DNA from: a bacterium
GTDB taxonomy: Bacteria > Patescibacteriota > Minisyncoccia > UBA6257 > GWB1-50-10
Length of the DNA stretch: 15,474 nucleotides
NCBI GenBank assembly: GCA_021825465.1
Contig: JAKAGX010000016.1
Span: forward strand, 1-15,474
Reading direction: 5' to 3'
Part shown: piece by piece, positions 1 to 6,335 of the stretch
Numbering within the stretch: the stretch's first letter is position 1
How the letters are laid out: the number at the start of each line of letters is the position of its first letter
Position numbers and translations under genes: made by a program
Notes under the pieces: generated by a model
Database searches by the model: none
What the model was told of the DNA's origin: nothing
The model's input: only the letters and a program-made list of their open reading frames with translations

Positions 1-126
1 GTTCCGAGCAGATTCATCGTCGACGAGCACGTGATCTACATTGCGGCGCTTGTGCTCCTCTTCGCGTTCAATGCGGGGAAGATCTGGGGGATAGACGGGA
101 TATTGGGTAAGACGGATAAAAGATAG
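1..126 (+). CDS. C-terminal fragment of a small membrane protein, possibly DoxX-like (5' end outside window)
   Basis: The open frame runs from base 1 to a TAG at 124-126, giving about 41 residues with no start codon in the window. It contains a hydrophobic segment (VIYIAALVLLFAFNAG) followed by a Lys/Ile/Trp/Gly/Asp-rich tail (KIWGIDGILGK). A last transmembrane helix followed by a short Gly-Leu/Ile-Asp tail resembles the end of DoxX/DoxD-type small membrane proteins, but so few residues cannot settle the family. The gene converges on the SIMPL gene, with a hairpin terminator 21 bp after the stop. The existence of a gene end is well supported; the family name is an inference. Confidence 0.5.
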   Translation, partial: VPSRFIVDEHVIYIAALVLLFAFNAGKIWGIDGILGKTDKR

Positions 127-217
127 CGGATATTAGAAAATGAAAGAAACCGGAGCGCCTGCTCCGGTTTTTTTCTGCTCCTCCTATCAAGTATCTATTA
201 TCTAATATCCACTATCT
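121..217. repeat. 17-bp inverted repeat enclosing the convergent terminator
   Basis: agatagcggatattaga at 121-137 and tctaatatccactatct at 201-217 are reverse complements except for one base. The left arm contains the stop codon of the upstream gene (TAG 124-126). The right arm begins four bases after the stop codon of the minus-strand SIMPL gene. Read in each gene's own direction, both are therefore followed by almost the same sequence. The terminator hairpin (147-174) is nested inside. The flank at 191-216 also carries repeated TATCT-like units. Confidence 0.7.
147..174 (+). terminator. Rho-independent terminator after the DoxX-like gene
   Basis: A 10-bp perfect stem (aaaccggagc at 147-156, gctccggttt at 161-170) with a GCCT tetraloop runs into a tract of seven T (168-174). 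It lies 21 bp after the stop of the upstream gene and between convergent genes. The opposite strand reads into an A/T-rich but interrupted tail, so it could also act weakly on the minus-strand SIMPL gene. Confidence 0.85.
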
Positions 218-221
218 GTTT

Positions 222-998
222 CTATCTCAGCGTGAAGGTCGTGTGGACGAGATACGTGATGAGCTTGTCGGCGGTCGTCGTATCGTACGCGCCGTAGTCG
301 GAGATCTGGGTCGAGTTCACGGGCGTGATCTGCGTGACGCCGATGCTCGAGGAGCGGAGATTCCCGACGGAAGCTCCGACGCCTTCAGTGATCGCTTCAG
401 CCCTTGTCTTCGCGTCCGCGAGAGCTTTTTGGAGCATCTCTTGGCGGATCGAATCGAGTGTTGAGTTCGTGATGTAATATTCGGGAGCTTGGCTCGAAAA
501 GACGATGCCTTTGCCGATCAAATACTGCGGCGCGTCCTGCGCGAGCTTCGTGATCTCGTCGACGTTGCCCGATTCGACGAGCAAGCTTTGCGTCAAGCTG
601 TAGCCGACGAGCGTTCCGCCGGCGCCGTAATACTTCCCGCTCATGATGCCGTTTTGGGTTTGGTACATCGGATCGACTTCAAGCGGATTCACGGTGATGG
701 ATGACGTTGCGATGCCGTTCGATGCGAAGTAAGCGAGGATGGTTTGGAGTTCGTTCTGCATGTCAGCAGATCCTTTCTGCAGATCGGCGGTCGCTGCGCC
801 GGTTTGGTCGGAGAAACTGCTCCGCCATTTCGCGTCGTCGGATTTTATTTCCTTCGTTGCGACGCCCGTGACGGTGATCACGGCATTGTCGTATGTCTTT
901 ACGTAGTAAATGACATACCCGACGATGATCGATACGACGACGAGGCTTACCCCCATGATGATCCCGAACGGGACCAACGATTTCTTATTTTCGTTCAT
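222..998 (-). CDS. SIMPL-domain (DUF541) membrane-anchored protein
   Basis: The product has 258 residues. It has a short cytoplasmic N-terminus (MNENKKSLVPFG), one transmembrane anchor (about residues 8-31) and an extracytoplasmic SIMPL/DUF541 region. That region opens with VITVTGVATKEIKSDDAKW and later has a VxPLEVDPMYQ-type stretch, a YSLTQSLLVES strand and the helical ALADAKTRAEAITEGVG segment, all typical of the family. SIMPL proteins are envelope-associated and their biochemical role is poorly defined. The frame stays open upstream to 1112, but that extension runs through palindromic element A and is charged low-complexity sequence. An extended -10 box lies 6 bp before the ATG at 998, so I place the start there. 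It is transcribed divergently from alaS and ends at a convergent terminator region. Confidence 0.85.
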   Translation of the reverse strand: MNENKKSLVPFGIIMGVSLVVVSIIVGYVIYYVKTYDNAVITVTGVATKEIKSDDAKWRSSFSDQTGAATADLQKGSADMQNELQTILAYFASNGIATSSITVNPLEVDPMYQTQNGIMSGKYYGAGGTLVGYSLTQSLLVESGNVDEITKLAQDAPQYLIGKGIVFSSQAPEYYITNSTLDSIRQEMLQKALADAKTRAEAITEGVGASVGNLRSSSIGVTQITPVNSTQISDYGAYDTTTADKLITYLVHTTFTLR

Positions 999-1004
999 GC
1001 GCTC

Positions 1005-1013
1005 ATTATAGCA
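1005..1013 (-). promoter_or_regulatory. Extended -10 promoter of the SIMPL gene, predicted leaderless
   Basis: On the minus strand, TGC-TATAAT (1013 down to 1005) is a perfect extended -10 element. The start codon A is at 998, seven bases after the last T, so the expected transcription start falls at or next to the ATG. There is no convincing -35 hexamer; where one would lie (about 1028-1033) the sequence belongs to the arm of palindromic element A. Confidence 0.65.
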
Positions 1014-1161
1014 CAAGGAGATTCTGGTTTTCTTCTCAAACACGCTATGCCGAGTCCCAGCGAGACTCAGCCGCTCGCTCTCGGCCTCGCTCTCTCGCTT
1101 CGCTCGAACCATGCCCGCTCGGCCTCCGAGACGGTTTGATTCAAAAACCAGAATCTCCTTG
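1014..1161 (+). repeat. Palindromic intergenic element A
   Basis: The outer arms caaggagattctggtttt (1014-1031) and its exact reverse complement (1144-1161) form an 18-bp perfect stem. Inside are a second pairing (tcaaac 1036-1041 with gtttga 1134-1139), a side hairpin gagtc/gactc (1052-1056/1064-1068, loop ccagcga) and a hairpin ctcgg/ccgag (1118-1122/1126-1130). The block 1107-1138 matches element B 3099-3130 at 30 of 32 positions. The element fills the space between the divergent SIMPL and alaS promoters, so it probably lies outside both transcripts. It has no T tract and no plausible coding frame of its own. Confidence 0.8.
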
Positions 1162-1168
1162 CAGAATC

Positions 1169-1197
1169 TTGCCGTTGAACGGTGGTTGATTTACTAT
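1169..1197 (+). promoter_or_regulatory. alaS promoter, predicted leaderless
   Basis: TTGCCG (1169-1174) and TACTAT (1192-1197) are separated by 17 bp, each matching the sigma-70-type consensus at four of six positions. The alaS ATG is at 1205, seven bases after the -10 box, so the transcript should begin at or beside the start codon. No Shine-Dalgarno sequence precedes the ATG. Confidence 0.55.
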
Positions 1198-1204
1198 TGA
1201 AATA

Positions 1205-3004
1205 ATGACATCGAACGAGATCAGGGACAAGTTCTTGCAGTTTTTCAAGGAGCGGAATCATACCATCGTGCCCTCTTCTTCGCTCATTCCGGACGATCCG
1301 TCGGTCCTCCTGACCACGGCCGGCATGCAGCAATTCAAGCCGTATTATTCGGAACTGGATCCCATAACGACGATCCACCCTTCCATCAAGAAACCGGTCG
1401 GCAAGAATGCCGCATCGATCCAAAAATCGTTCCGGACGTCGGACATCGACGAGGTGGGGGATGAATCGCACCTCACGTTCTTCGAAATGCTCGGCAATTT
1501 CAGTTTCGGCGGCTACTTCAAGGAAGAGGCCATCAAGTTCGGTTACGATTTCATCGCCGGCAAGGATTGGATGGGTCTCGACATCGAGTATGTGACGATC
1601 TTCGATCCGGACAAAGTTCCGCTCGACGATTGGCGGAAAGGCGTGCCGTTCGACGAGGAATCGTACCATATTTGGAAAAAGATCGGCTTGCCGGAAGAAA
1701 AGATCCGCCGCGACGGCGTGGATGTCTTTTGGGGACCGACGGGGAACGAAGGGCCGTGCGGACCGACGACCGAGATCTATGTCAAAAATGCCGAAGGCAA
1801 AGCGGTCGAGATCTGGAACATCGTCTTCAATGAATTTTACCGCGACAAAAATATGCGTCTTACGCCCTTGAAAACGCCCGGCGTCGATACCGGCATGGGG
1901 CTCGAGCGTTTGGCGATGGTTTCCGAGAGCGTCGGGAGCATTTTCGAGACGGACCTTTTCGTTCCGCTCATCCAGGTTTTGGAATTAAACGACCGGTCGG
2001 GCCGCTTGAACCAGCGGACAAAACGGATCATGGCGGATCACGCGCGGGGCATATCATTTTTGATCGCCGACGGCGTGCGGCCTTCGAACAAGGAAACCGG
2101 GTATGTTTTGCGGCGGCTTTTGAGGCGCTTCGTCGTCAATGAATATTTGAATGAAGGAACGAACCCGTATTTTGAAAAGCTGCTCCACGTCATCATCGAG
2201 AATTACGGGAAGTTTTACGGGGAACTCGATTACGATCTCATCGACACCGTTTTCAACGAAGAAAAGGCGAAATTCATGGCTACCATCGAAAAAGGACTTC
2301 GGGAACTGAAAGCCGTGGAGAAGCTCGATGCGAAGGCGGCCTTCAAGCTTTTCGAAAGCTTCGGGTTGCCGTATGAGGTTGTGAAGGAACTGGGCGGCGG
2401 AAAGGCGGAAGCGCTCACGCGGGAAGATTTCGAAAAGGAATTTGACAAGCACCGCGAAATATCGCGGGCGGGCGTCGAAAAGAAATTCGGAGGGCATGGA
2501 TTGATCCTCGACACGGGAGAACTGAAGGCCGGGAACGAAGAAGAATTGAAGAAAGTATTGCGCCTCCACACGGCGACGCATTTGATGCAGCAAGCGCTCC
2601 GCGAGGTTTTGGGGCAGGGTGTCCACCAGATGGGATCCGATATCACGCCGGAGCGGACGCGCTTCGACTTCTCGTTCGATCGGAAGTTGACGCCGGAAGA
2701 GATCAAGCAGGTGGAAGATAAAGTAAATGCGATCGTACAAGCGGATTACGAGGTTCGATTTCAAGAAATGGCGCGGAGCGAAGCGGAAAAAACGGGAGCG
2801 CTCCACTTTTTCAAGGCGAAATATCCGGATCAAGTGAAGGTGTATTACGTGACGCCGAAAGGAAAAGGAATTCCCGAGGCGTGGAGCAAGGAGTTTTGCG
2901 GAGGGCCGCACGTGACCCACACGGGAGAGATCGGAACGTTCAGGATCGCGAAAGAAGAAGGGATCGCGCAAGGCGTCCGAAGAATTCGCGCCGTCGTGGA
3001 ATAG
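1205..3004 (+). CDS. alaS: Alanyl-tRNA synthetase, compact form
   Basis: The product has 599 residues and charges tRNA-Ala with alanine in the cytoplasm. The class II catalytic core is intact: TTAGMQQFKPYY near residue 40, IQKSFRTSDIDEVGD and HLTFFEMLGNFSFGGYF at about 72-105, and motif 3 GVDTGMGLERLAM near 225-238. The editing-site zinc ligands are present as HTATH (H455, H459) and CGGPH (C565, H569), so serine/glycine mischarging is probably still cleared. Two standard parts are missing. The beta-barrel that normally precedes the editing HxxxH motif (with its ESGGQ signature) is reduced to a short KKFGGHGLILDTGELKAG segment, and the protein ends at GVRRIRAVVE without the C-terminal oligomerisation (C-Ala) domain. 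This compact layout is known in CPR bacteria. It is a single gene between palindromic elements A and B. Confidence 0.95.
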   Translation: MTSNEIRDKFLQFFKERNHTIVPSSSLIPDDPSVLLTTAGMQQFKPYYSELDPITTIHPSIKKPVGKNAASIQKSFRTSDIDEVGDESHLTFFEMLGNFSFGGYFKEEAIKFGYDFIAGKDWMGLDIEYVTIFDPDKVPLDDWRKGVPFDEESYHIWKKIGLPEEKIRRDGVDVFWGPTGNEGPCGPTTEIYVKNAEGKAVEIWNIVFNEFYRDKNMRLTPLKTPGVDTGMGLERLAMVSESVGSIFETDLFVPLIQVLELNDRSGRLNQRTKRIMADHARGISFLIADGVRPSNKETGYVLRRLLRRFVVNEYLNEGTNPYFEKLLHVIIENYGKFYGELDYDLIDTVFNEEKAKFMATIEKGLRELKAVEKLDAKAAFKLFESFGLPYEVVKELGGGKAEALTREDFEKEFDKHREISRAGVEKKFGGHGLILDTGELKAGNEEELKKVLRLHTATHLMQQALREVLGQGVHQMGSDITPERTRFDFSFDRKLTPEEIKQVEDKVNAIVQADYEVRFQEMARSEAEKTGALHFFKAKYPDQVKVYYVTPKGKGIPEAWSKEFCGGPHVTHTGEIGTFRIAKEEGIAQGVRRIRAVVE

Positions 3005-3009
3005 TTTTT

Positions 3010-3149
3010 GGAGGATAACTTTCCCTCGCAAACACGCCTGTCCGTCCAAGCCGACGGACTGCGCTCGTTCTCGACCTCGCTCTTCCGCCTCCAGCGGAAA
3101 CCATGCCCGCTCGGTCTCCGAAACGGTTTGCTCAAAGAAGTTATCCTCC
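3010..3149 (+). repeat. Palindromic intergenic element B
   Basis: The left arm ggaggataactt (3010-3021) is the reverse complement of aagttatcctcc (3138-3149). A second pairing gcaaac/gtttgc (3028-3033/3126-3131) matches tcaaac/gtttga of element A with a compensatory base-pair change. The side hairpin gtccgtc/gacggac (3040-3046/3053-3059, loop caagcc) has a different stem from A but a similar loop. A further hairpin ttccgc/gcggaa lies near 3084-3100. The block 3099-3130 is nearly identical to A. It starts five bases after the alaS stop and ends before the promoter of the next gene. The right arm runs into a T-rich stretch (3150-3157), so partial terminator activity is possible. Confidence 0.8.
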
Positions 3150-3191
3150 TTCCTTTTGCACCGATGAGTATCCGGAGTTGTCTGTTGGTTG

Positions 3192-3197
3192 TATACT
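3192..3197 (+). promoter_or_regulatory. -10 box of the SHS2-protein gene, predicted leaderless
   Basis: TATACT at 3192-3197 ends six bases before the ATG at 3204, placing transcription start at about the start codon. No good -35 hexamer is visible at 16-18 bp. The repeat of this spacing at three genes supports it. Confidence 0.5.
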
Positions 3198-3203
3198 GAA
3201 AGT

Positions 3204-4298
3204 ATGCGGGGGAAGGGCGAGCGATATTTGGTGATCGAAGAAGTGAAAGGCGGTTTCCGTGCGACCGTCGCCAAAACCACTCCGCCGGAAAAAGAAATAC
3301 GGATCGTAAAGACCTTCGAAGTGAAAGAGATCGCGAAGCTGAAGAAGCTTTTCTATTTTACGTTCGACAAAATAGTCCTGGCGCTCGACCGCGAAACGGC
3401 AGCGACGGTGCAGGACTCATGTGCCGTTCAAACATCGTCGCGGACGGAGATCATAACCGAAGCGGAGCTTGAAAACCTCGTGTTCAAAGGATTGTGGGAA
3501 TTTTTAAACAAGTACCGGAGCTGGGCTTCCAAAAAACTCAACGTTTCCGACGTAAGCTTGATCTTGAACGACGTGCAGGTGCGGGGGGTGAAATTGGACG
3601 GCCACAAGCTTTTCAATCCGGTCGGGTTCAAAGGAGGGTCGATCGAATTCACCCTCAAAGGAACCTTCATTACGAGGCAGCTCATGAGCGACCTTGCGGG
3701 CTTGGGGAGGACGGGGAAGCTTTCGATCATCGAGCGAAACGCGGCCCTCGCGTCTTTCCTGGAGGGCGATCGCGATGTTTTGGTCTCCATCGGCGAGGAA
3801 CGGACAGCAACCTTTTTGAAGGACGGCGAGCGGCAAATCTCCGGTGAGGAGATCGCTTGGGGGGTAAGAAAACTGAAGGAAAAAGTTTCCGAGGAATTCA
3901 GCGTCGATTACGAAACGGCGGGGAAGCTCATCGGCATGTATGCCGCGGGCCTTACATCCGTTCCGATCGGCCGGCGGTTCAAAAAGATCATCACTGACGG
4001 CTTCGACGACCTTTTGCGGCTCCTCGGGCCGAAGCGGAGGAATCTTACGTTCTATTTCGAGTCGTTCGTCCTTCCGTCGGAGATCCTCCAAAAGGATGTT
4101 CGGGCGGACCTTTGCCGATTCGACGAAGAACTTTCGCGGCGGAACTTGCGGATCACGGCGGGAAGAAAAGCGAAGTTCGATCTATTCCAAAATCAAGGGA
4201 CGGCAATCCTCCTTACGTATTCGTACGTCGACGAACGATACGATCTTTTGAACATTATGCTTCGGCGGCGTGCGGGATGGCTCGTCTCGCATTTTTAA
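3204..4298 (+). CDS. FtsA/PilM-like SHS2-domain protein with degenerate nucleotide site
   Basis: The product has 364 residues, with no signal peptide or membrane segment, so it is probably cytoplasmic. Residues about 84-155 read like the SHS2 insertion domain of FtsA/PilM: ITEAELENLVFKGL, then DVSLILNDVQVRGVKLDG and LFNPVGFKGGSIEFTLKGTF. Residues 191-208 (DVLVSIGEERTATFLKDG) occupy the place of the actin-fold phosphate-2 loop, which in FtsA reads like DIGGGTTD; here the glycines and acidic residue are lost. This is followed by the expected GEEIAWGVRKLKEKVSEEFSV helix. The family call rests on pattern recognition and is moderate. It may be a pseudo-ATPase scaffold. A TTG at 3189 would add five residues, but the -10 box (3192-3197) overlaps that extension. 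The baseplate-J-like membrane protein gene follows 55 bp later. Confidence 0.6.
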   Translation: MRGKGERYLVIEEVKGGFRATVAKTTPPEKEIRIVKTFEVKEIAKLKKLFYFTFDKIVLALDRETAATVQDSCAVQTSSRTEIITEAELENLVFKGLWEFLNKYRSWASKKLNVSDVSLILNDVQVRGVKLDGHKLFNPVGFKGGSIEFTLKGTFITRQLMSDLAGLGRTGKLSIIERNAALASFLEGDRDVLVSIGEERTATFLKDGERQISGEEIAWGVRKLKEKVSEEFSVDYETAGKLIGMYAAGLTSVPIGRRFKKIITDGFDDLLRLLGPKRRNLTFYFESFVLPSEILQKDVRADLCRFDEELSRRNLRITAGRKAKFDLFQNQGTAILLTYSYVDERYDLLNIMLRRRAGWLVSHF

Positions 4299-4325
4299 TT
4301 TTCGCTTTTTCTCCCCGCAAGGGCG

Positions 4326-4334
4326 TGATACAAT
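4326..4334 (+). promoter_or_regulatory. Extended -10 promoter of the baseplate-J-like gene
   Basis: TGA-TACAAT (4326-4334) is an extended -10 element with no clear -35. Transcription would start near 4341, leaving a leader of about 13 nt with AGGA at 4339-4342 before the ATG at 4354. This argues against the earlier ATG at 4333, which overlaps the -10 box. Confidence 0.5.
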
Positions 4335-4353
4335 GGATAGGAAACAAAGACGT

Positions 4354-5991
4354 ATGAAAGTTGAAAACAAGATCTTTTTGGATAAAGAAAACGACGTTGA
4401 CTTTGCCACGGACCGGTTGCTTTCCACGACCGCGACGAAGGTCGTTTTGAACATCCCAAAGAATTCGGTCCTCGGGATCTCGGTCCATAATTTTCAAATG
4501 TTGAAGCGGGAAGCGGACACCGCGGGAAAGGAGATCGTTATTGAATCCATCGATGAACACGTTCTCGAACTTGCGGGGCTCGTCGGCATGACGGCCCTGA
4601 ATCCCGTTTTCAAAACGAAGGAGCGGATCGTCACCGACATTCTTCCCCAAAGGAGCGGGAAAAACGGATCGAAGAAGGCGCGGAGCACCGTTGTCGACGA
4701 AGAAATAACCGAATTCTCGAGCGAAGAAACGGAAAAAGAAGAGCCGGAAGAAGATGATGAAGCCGAGGAAGCGGAAGATACCGGAGAGGAAGAATACGTG
4801 CCGCCGCCCGGGGGAAGGGAAAAGCGGCGCCGGCGAGAAAGGGGGAAGGGAAGAGGAAGGGTGTTTCTGTGGGGAGGGATCTTGATTGCGGGTCTTGTCG
4901 GAGCCTTTCTTATCATTACCTATGTCATTCCGCATGTGACCATCCAGGTTTCCATCAAGAAAACGACGGCTGACTTTTCAAATACGGTAGTCATTTCAAC
5001 CGCCGTTGCCTCATCTTCTCTTTCGGGATCCACGGTAACGCTCCCGGGGCAGATCATTTCCGCGGCAAGCAATCTCAGTTTTCATTTTGCAAGCGGAACG
5101 GAAGAATACATCCAAACGAAAGCGACGGGAACGCTTGTCGTTTACAACGCATATGGTTCGGCGCCGCAGGTTTTGGTCGCAACGACAAGATTCGTTTCTC
5201 CGGAAGGGAAGCTTTTCAGATCGACCGAGCGGGTGACCGTTCCGGGCGCAAAGATCGCGAACGGGACGACCACTCCCGGCTCCACGAAAGTCCCGGTCGT
5301 CGCAGACCAGCCGGGTTCGGATTACAACGTCGGGCCGTCGGATGGGTGGACCATTCCGGGATTTCAGGGTACGGCGCGCTATGACAAATTCTACGCTGCG
5401 GCACTCCAACCCATGAGCGGGGGATTTGTCGGCACGACGACCGTTCCGACGAAGGACGATCTAGCGGCTGCGGAAAATCAAGCGACGCAAAAACTTGAAG
5501 ATGCCTTGACGAGCCAGTTATCCCTCCTCAATTCAGATAACCTGACGATCTTGCCGCAGTCGACCGCTTTTCAGATCTCATCCATAAATGCGACGCCAAG
5601 CAAAGACGGAAGCGGTTTCGACGTGTACGTGGTTGGGAGCGCAAAACAAATGGCGTTCGACGCAACGATGTTCCAAAATATCATTCTTGGTTCGTTGTCC
5701 AGCGAAGCGAGCGGAACCATGAAGGTCGACGAGTTCGTTCCCTCTTACTCGACGACGACGCCCGATTTTACGAAAGGCACGATGTCTTTTACGGCGACCG
5801 GAACCATCACGTACGAGCCGAATATCGATTTCAATAAAGTAAGATCGGAAATAGCGGGAATGACCTCCGACAAGCTGAAAGCGACCATTTTCGCGTTGCC
5901 GGGCCTTCAAGAGGCGAACGTCTCATTCTGGCCGTTCTGGGTCTCGACCGTCCCCACGAATCAAGCGAATATCAACTTAGAGGTACAGTGA
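4354..5991 (+). CDS. Baseplate J-like bitopic membrane protein
   Basis: The product has 545 residues. Residues 1-95 form an alpha/beta cytoplasmic domain (VVLNIPKNSVLGISVHNFQ, LKREADTAGKEIVIES, LAGLVGMTA) that recurs at the front of CPR proteins annotated as baseplate J-like. Next come an acidic linker (about 114-148), a strongly basic patch (155-169), one transmembrane helix (about 170-193) and a ~350-residue outside region. That region has the family's signature order: TRFVSPEGKLFRSTERVTVPGA, then VVADQPGSDYNVGPSDGWTIPGF, then FYAAALQPMSGG. The basic patch before the helix predicts N-in topology. No phage or contractile-system genes are near, so a true baseplate is unlikely; the J-like fold is probably a surface or assembly module. 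The left arm of palindromic element C overlaps the TGA stop. I take ATG 4354 because 4333 overlaps the promoter. Confidence 0.75.
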   Translation: MKVENKIFLDKENDVDFATDRLLSTTATKVVLNIPKNSVLGISVHNFQMLKREADTAGKEIVIESIDEHVLELAGLVGMTALNPVFKTKERIVTDILPQRSGKNGSKKARSTVVDEEITEFSSEETEKEEPEEDDEAEEAEDTGEEEYVPPPGGREKRRRRERGKGRGRVFLWGGILIAGLVGAFLIITYVIPHVTIQVSIKKTTADFSNTVVISTAVASSSLSGSTVTLPGQIISAASNLSFHFASGTEEYIQTKATGTLVVYNAYGSAPQVLVATTRFVSPEGKLFRSTERVTVPGAKIANGTTTPGSTKVPVVADQPGSDYNVGPSDGWTIPGFQGTARYDKFYAAALQPMSGGFVGTTTVPTKDDLAAAENQATQKLEDALTSQLSLLNSDNLTILPQSTAFQISSINATPSKDGSGFDVYVVGSAKQMAFDATMFQNIILGSLSSEASGTMKVDEFVPSYSTTTPDFTKGTMSFTATGTITYEPNIDFNKVRSEIAGMTSDKLKATIFALPGLQEANVSFWPFWVSTVPTNQANINLEVQ

Positions 5992-6139
5992 CCGCGGGGG
6001 AAATTATTCTCTCGGAACCGGGCGTTCCTTGGCTCCAGCGGCCAAGGCCGCCCTGCGCTCTCGGCTCGCAATCCCTTCCGGGGAACCAAGCTTGCTCGCC
6101 TCCGAGAGCTTCCTTGAAAACAATTTCCCCCGCGGTCAC
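5988..6139 (+). repeat. Palindromic intergenic element C
   Basis: The arms gtgaccgcgggggaaatt (5988-6005) and its exact reverse complement (6122-6139) form an 18-bp perfect stem. The left arm contains the stop codon (TGA 5989-5991) of the upstream gene, so the right arm is an inverted copy of a gene end. Inner pairings are ctctcgga/tccgagag (6009-6016/6101-6108) and the side hairpin ccttggc/gccaagg (6027-6033/6041-6047, loop tccagcg). The core from 6054 to 6108 (GCGCTCTCGG, GGGGAACCAAGC, CTCCGAGAG) is alignable with A and B, with lower identity. No T tract follows the right arm, so it is not a standard terminator. Confidence 0.7.
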
Positions 6140-6160
6140 GATTTTATTTATATAAAATGA

Positions 6161-6329
6161 GGGAACACTGCCTTTTGAGTTATTTCGCGGAGCTATCGTC
6201 TAAATTCCCCCGATCGCCGCGGCGCCGAGCCAGGCCCCCCGCCCGTAAGGGCGAGTTGGGTGGCGAGGAGCGTGCGAGCGGGGAGAATTTTAGAGAGCGG
6301 AGCGCTTTAACGAAAAGGGCAGTGTTCCC
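6161..6329 (-). repeat. Palindromic intergenic element D, probably inverted
   Basis: The arms gggaacactgcc (6161-6172) and ggcagtgttccc (6318-6329) are exact reverse complements. The pairing continues as tttt/aaaa past one bulged G. An inner stem links ctaaattcccc (6200-6210) with 6280-6293, with small bulges, and a terminal hairpin cgccc-gtaa-gggcg lies at 6240-6253. The architecture matches A-C, and the G/C-rich core looks more like theirs when read on the minus strand, but sequence similarity is weak. A short reading frame across it (6157-6339) is arginine-rich low-complexity sequence and not credible as a protein. Confidence 0.55.
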
Positions 6330-6335
6330 GAATCC

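Noticed and set aside
999..1112. Upstream extension of the SIMPL gene by 38 residues
   Set aside because: It runs through the arm and core of palindromic element A, is charged low-complexity sequence, and the extended -10 box lies just before the ATG at 998.
1014..3149. Elements A and B as ordinary Rho-independent terminators
   Set aside because: Stems enclose 100-bp branched cores, A lacks a downstream T tract and lies upstream of both neighbouring genes; B has only a short T-rich tail.
2054..3280. 408-codon open frame on the minus strand opposite alaS
   Set aside because: alaS has full family motifs on the plus strand; the antisense frame has no recognisable domain and reflects codon bias.
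4270..4353. Earlier starts for the baseplate-J-like protein
   Set aside because: The first part overlaps the end of the previous gene, and ATG 4333 overlaps the predicted -10 box.
4354..5991. Prophage or contractile injection system, from the baseplate-J-like call
   Set aside because: The protein is membrane-anchored with a cytoplasmic domain, and no sheath, tube, spike or other phage gene is nearby.
1014..6329. CRISPR array
   Set aside because: Only four unevenly spaced copies separated by genes, with large palindromes rather than short direct repeats, and no cas genes.
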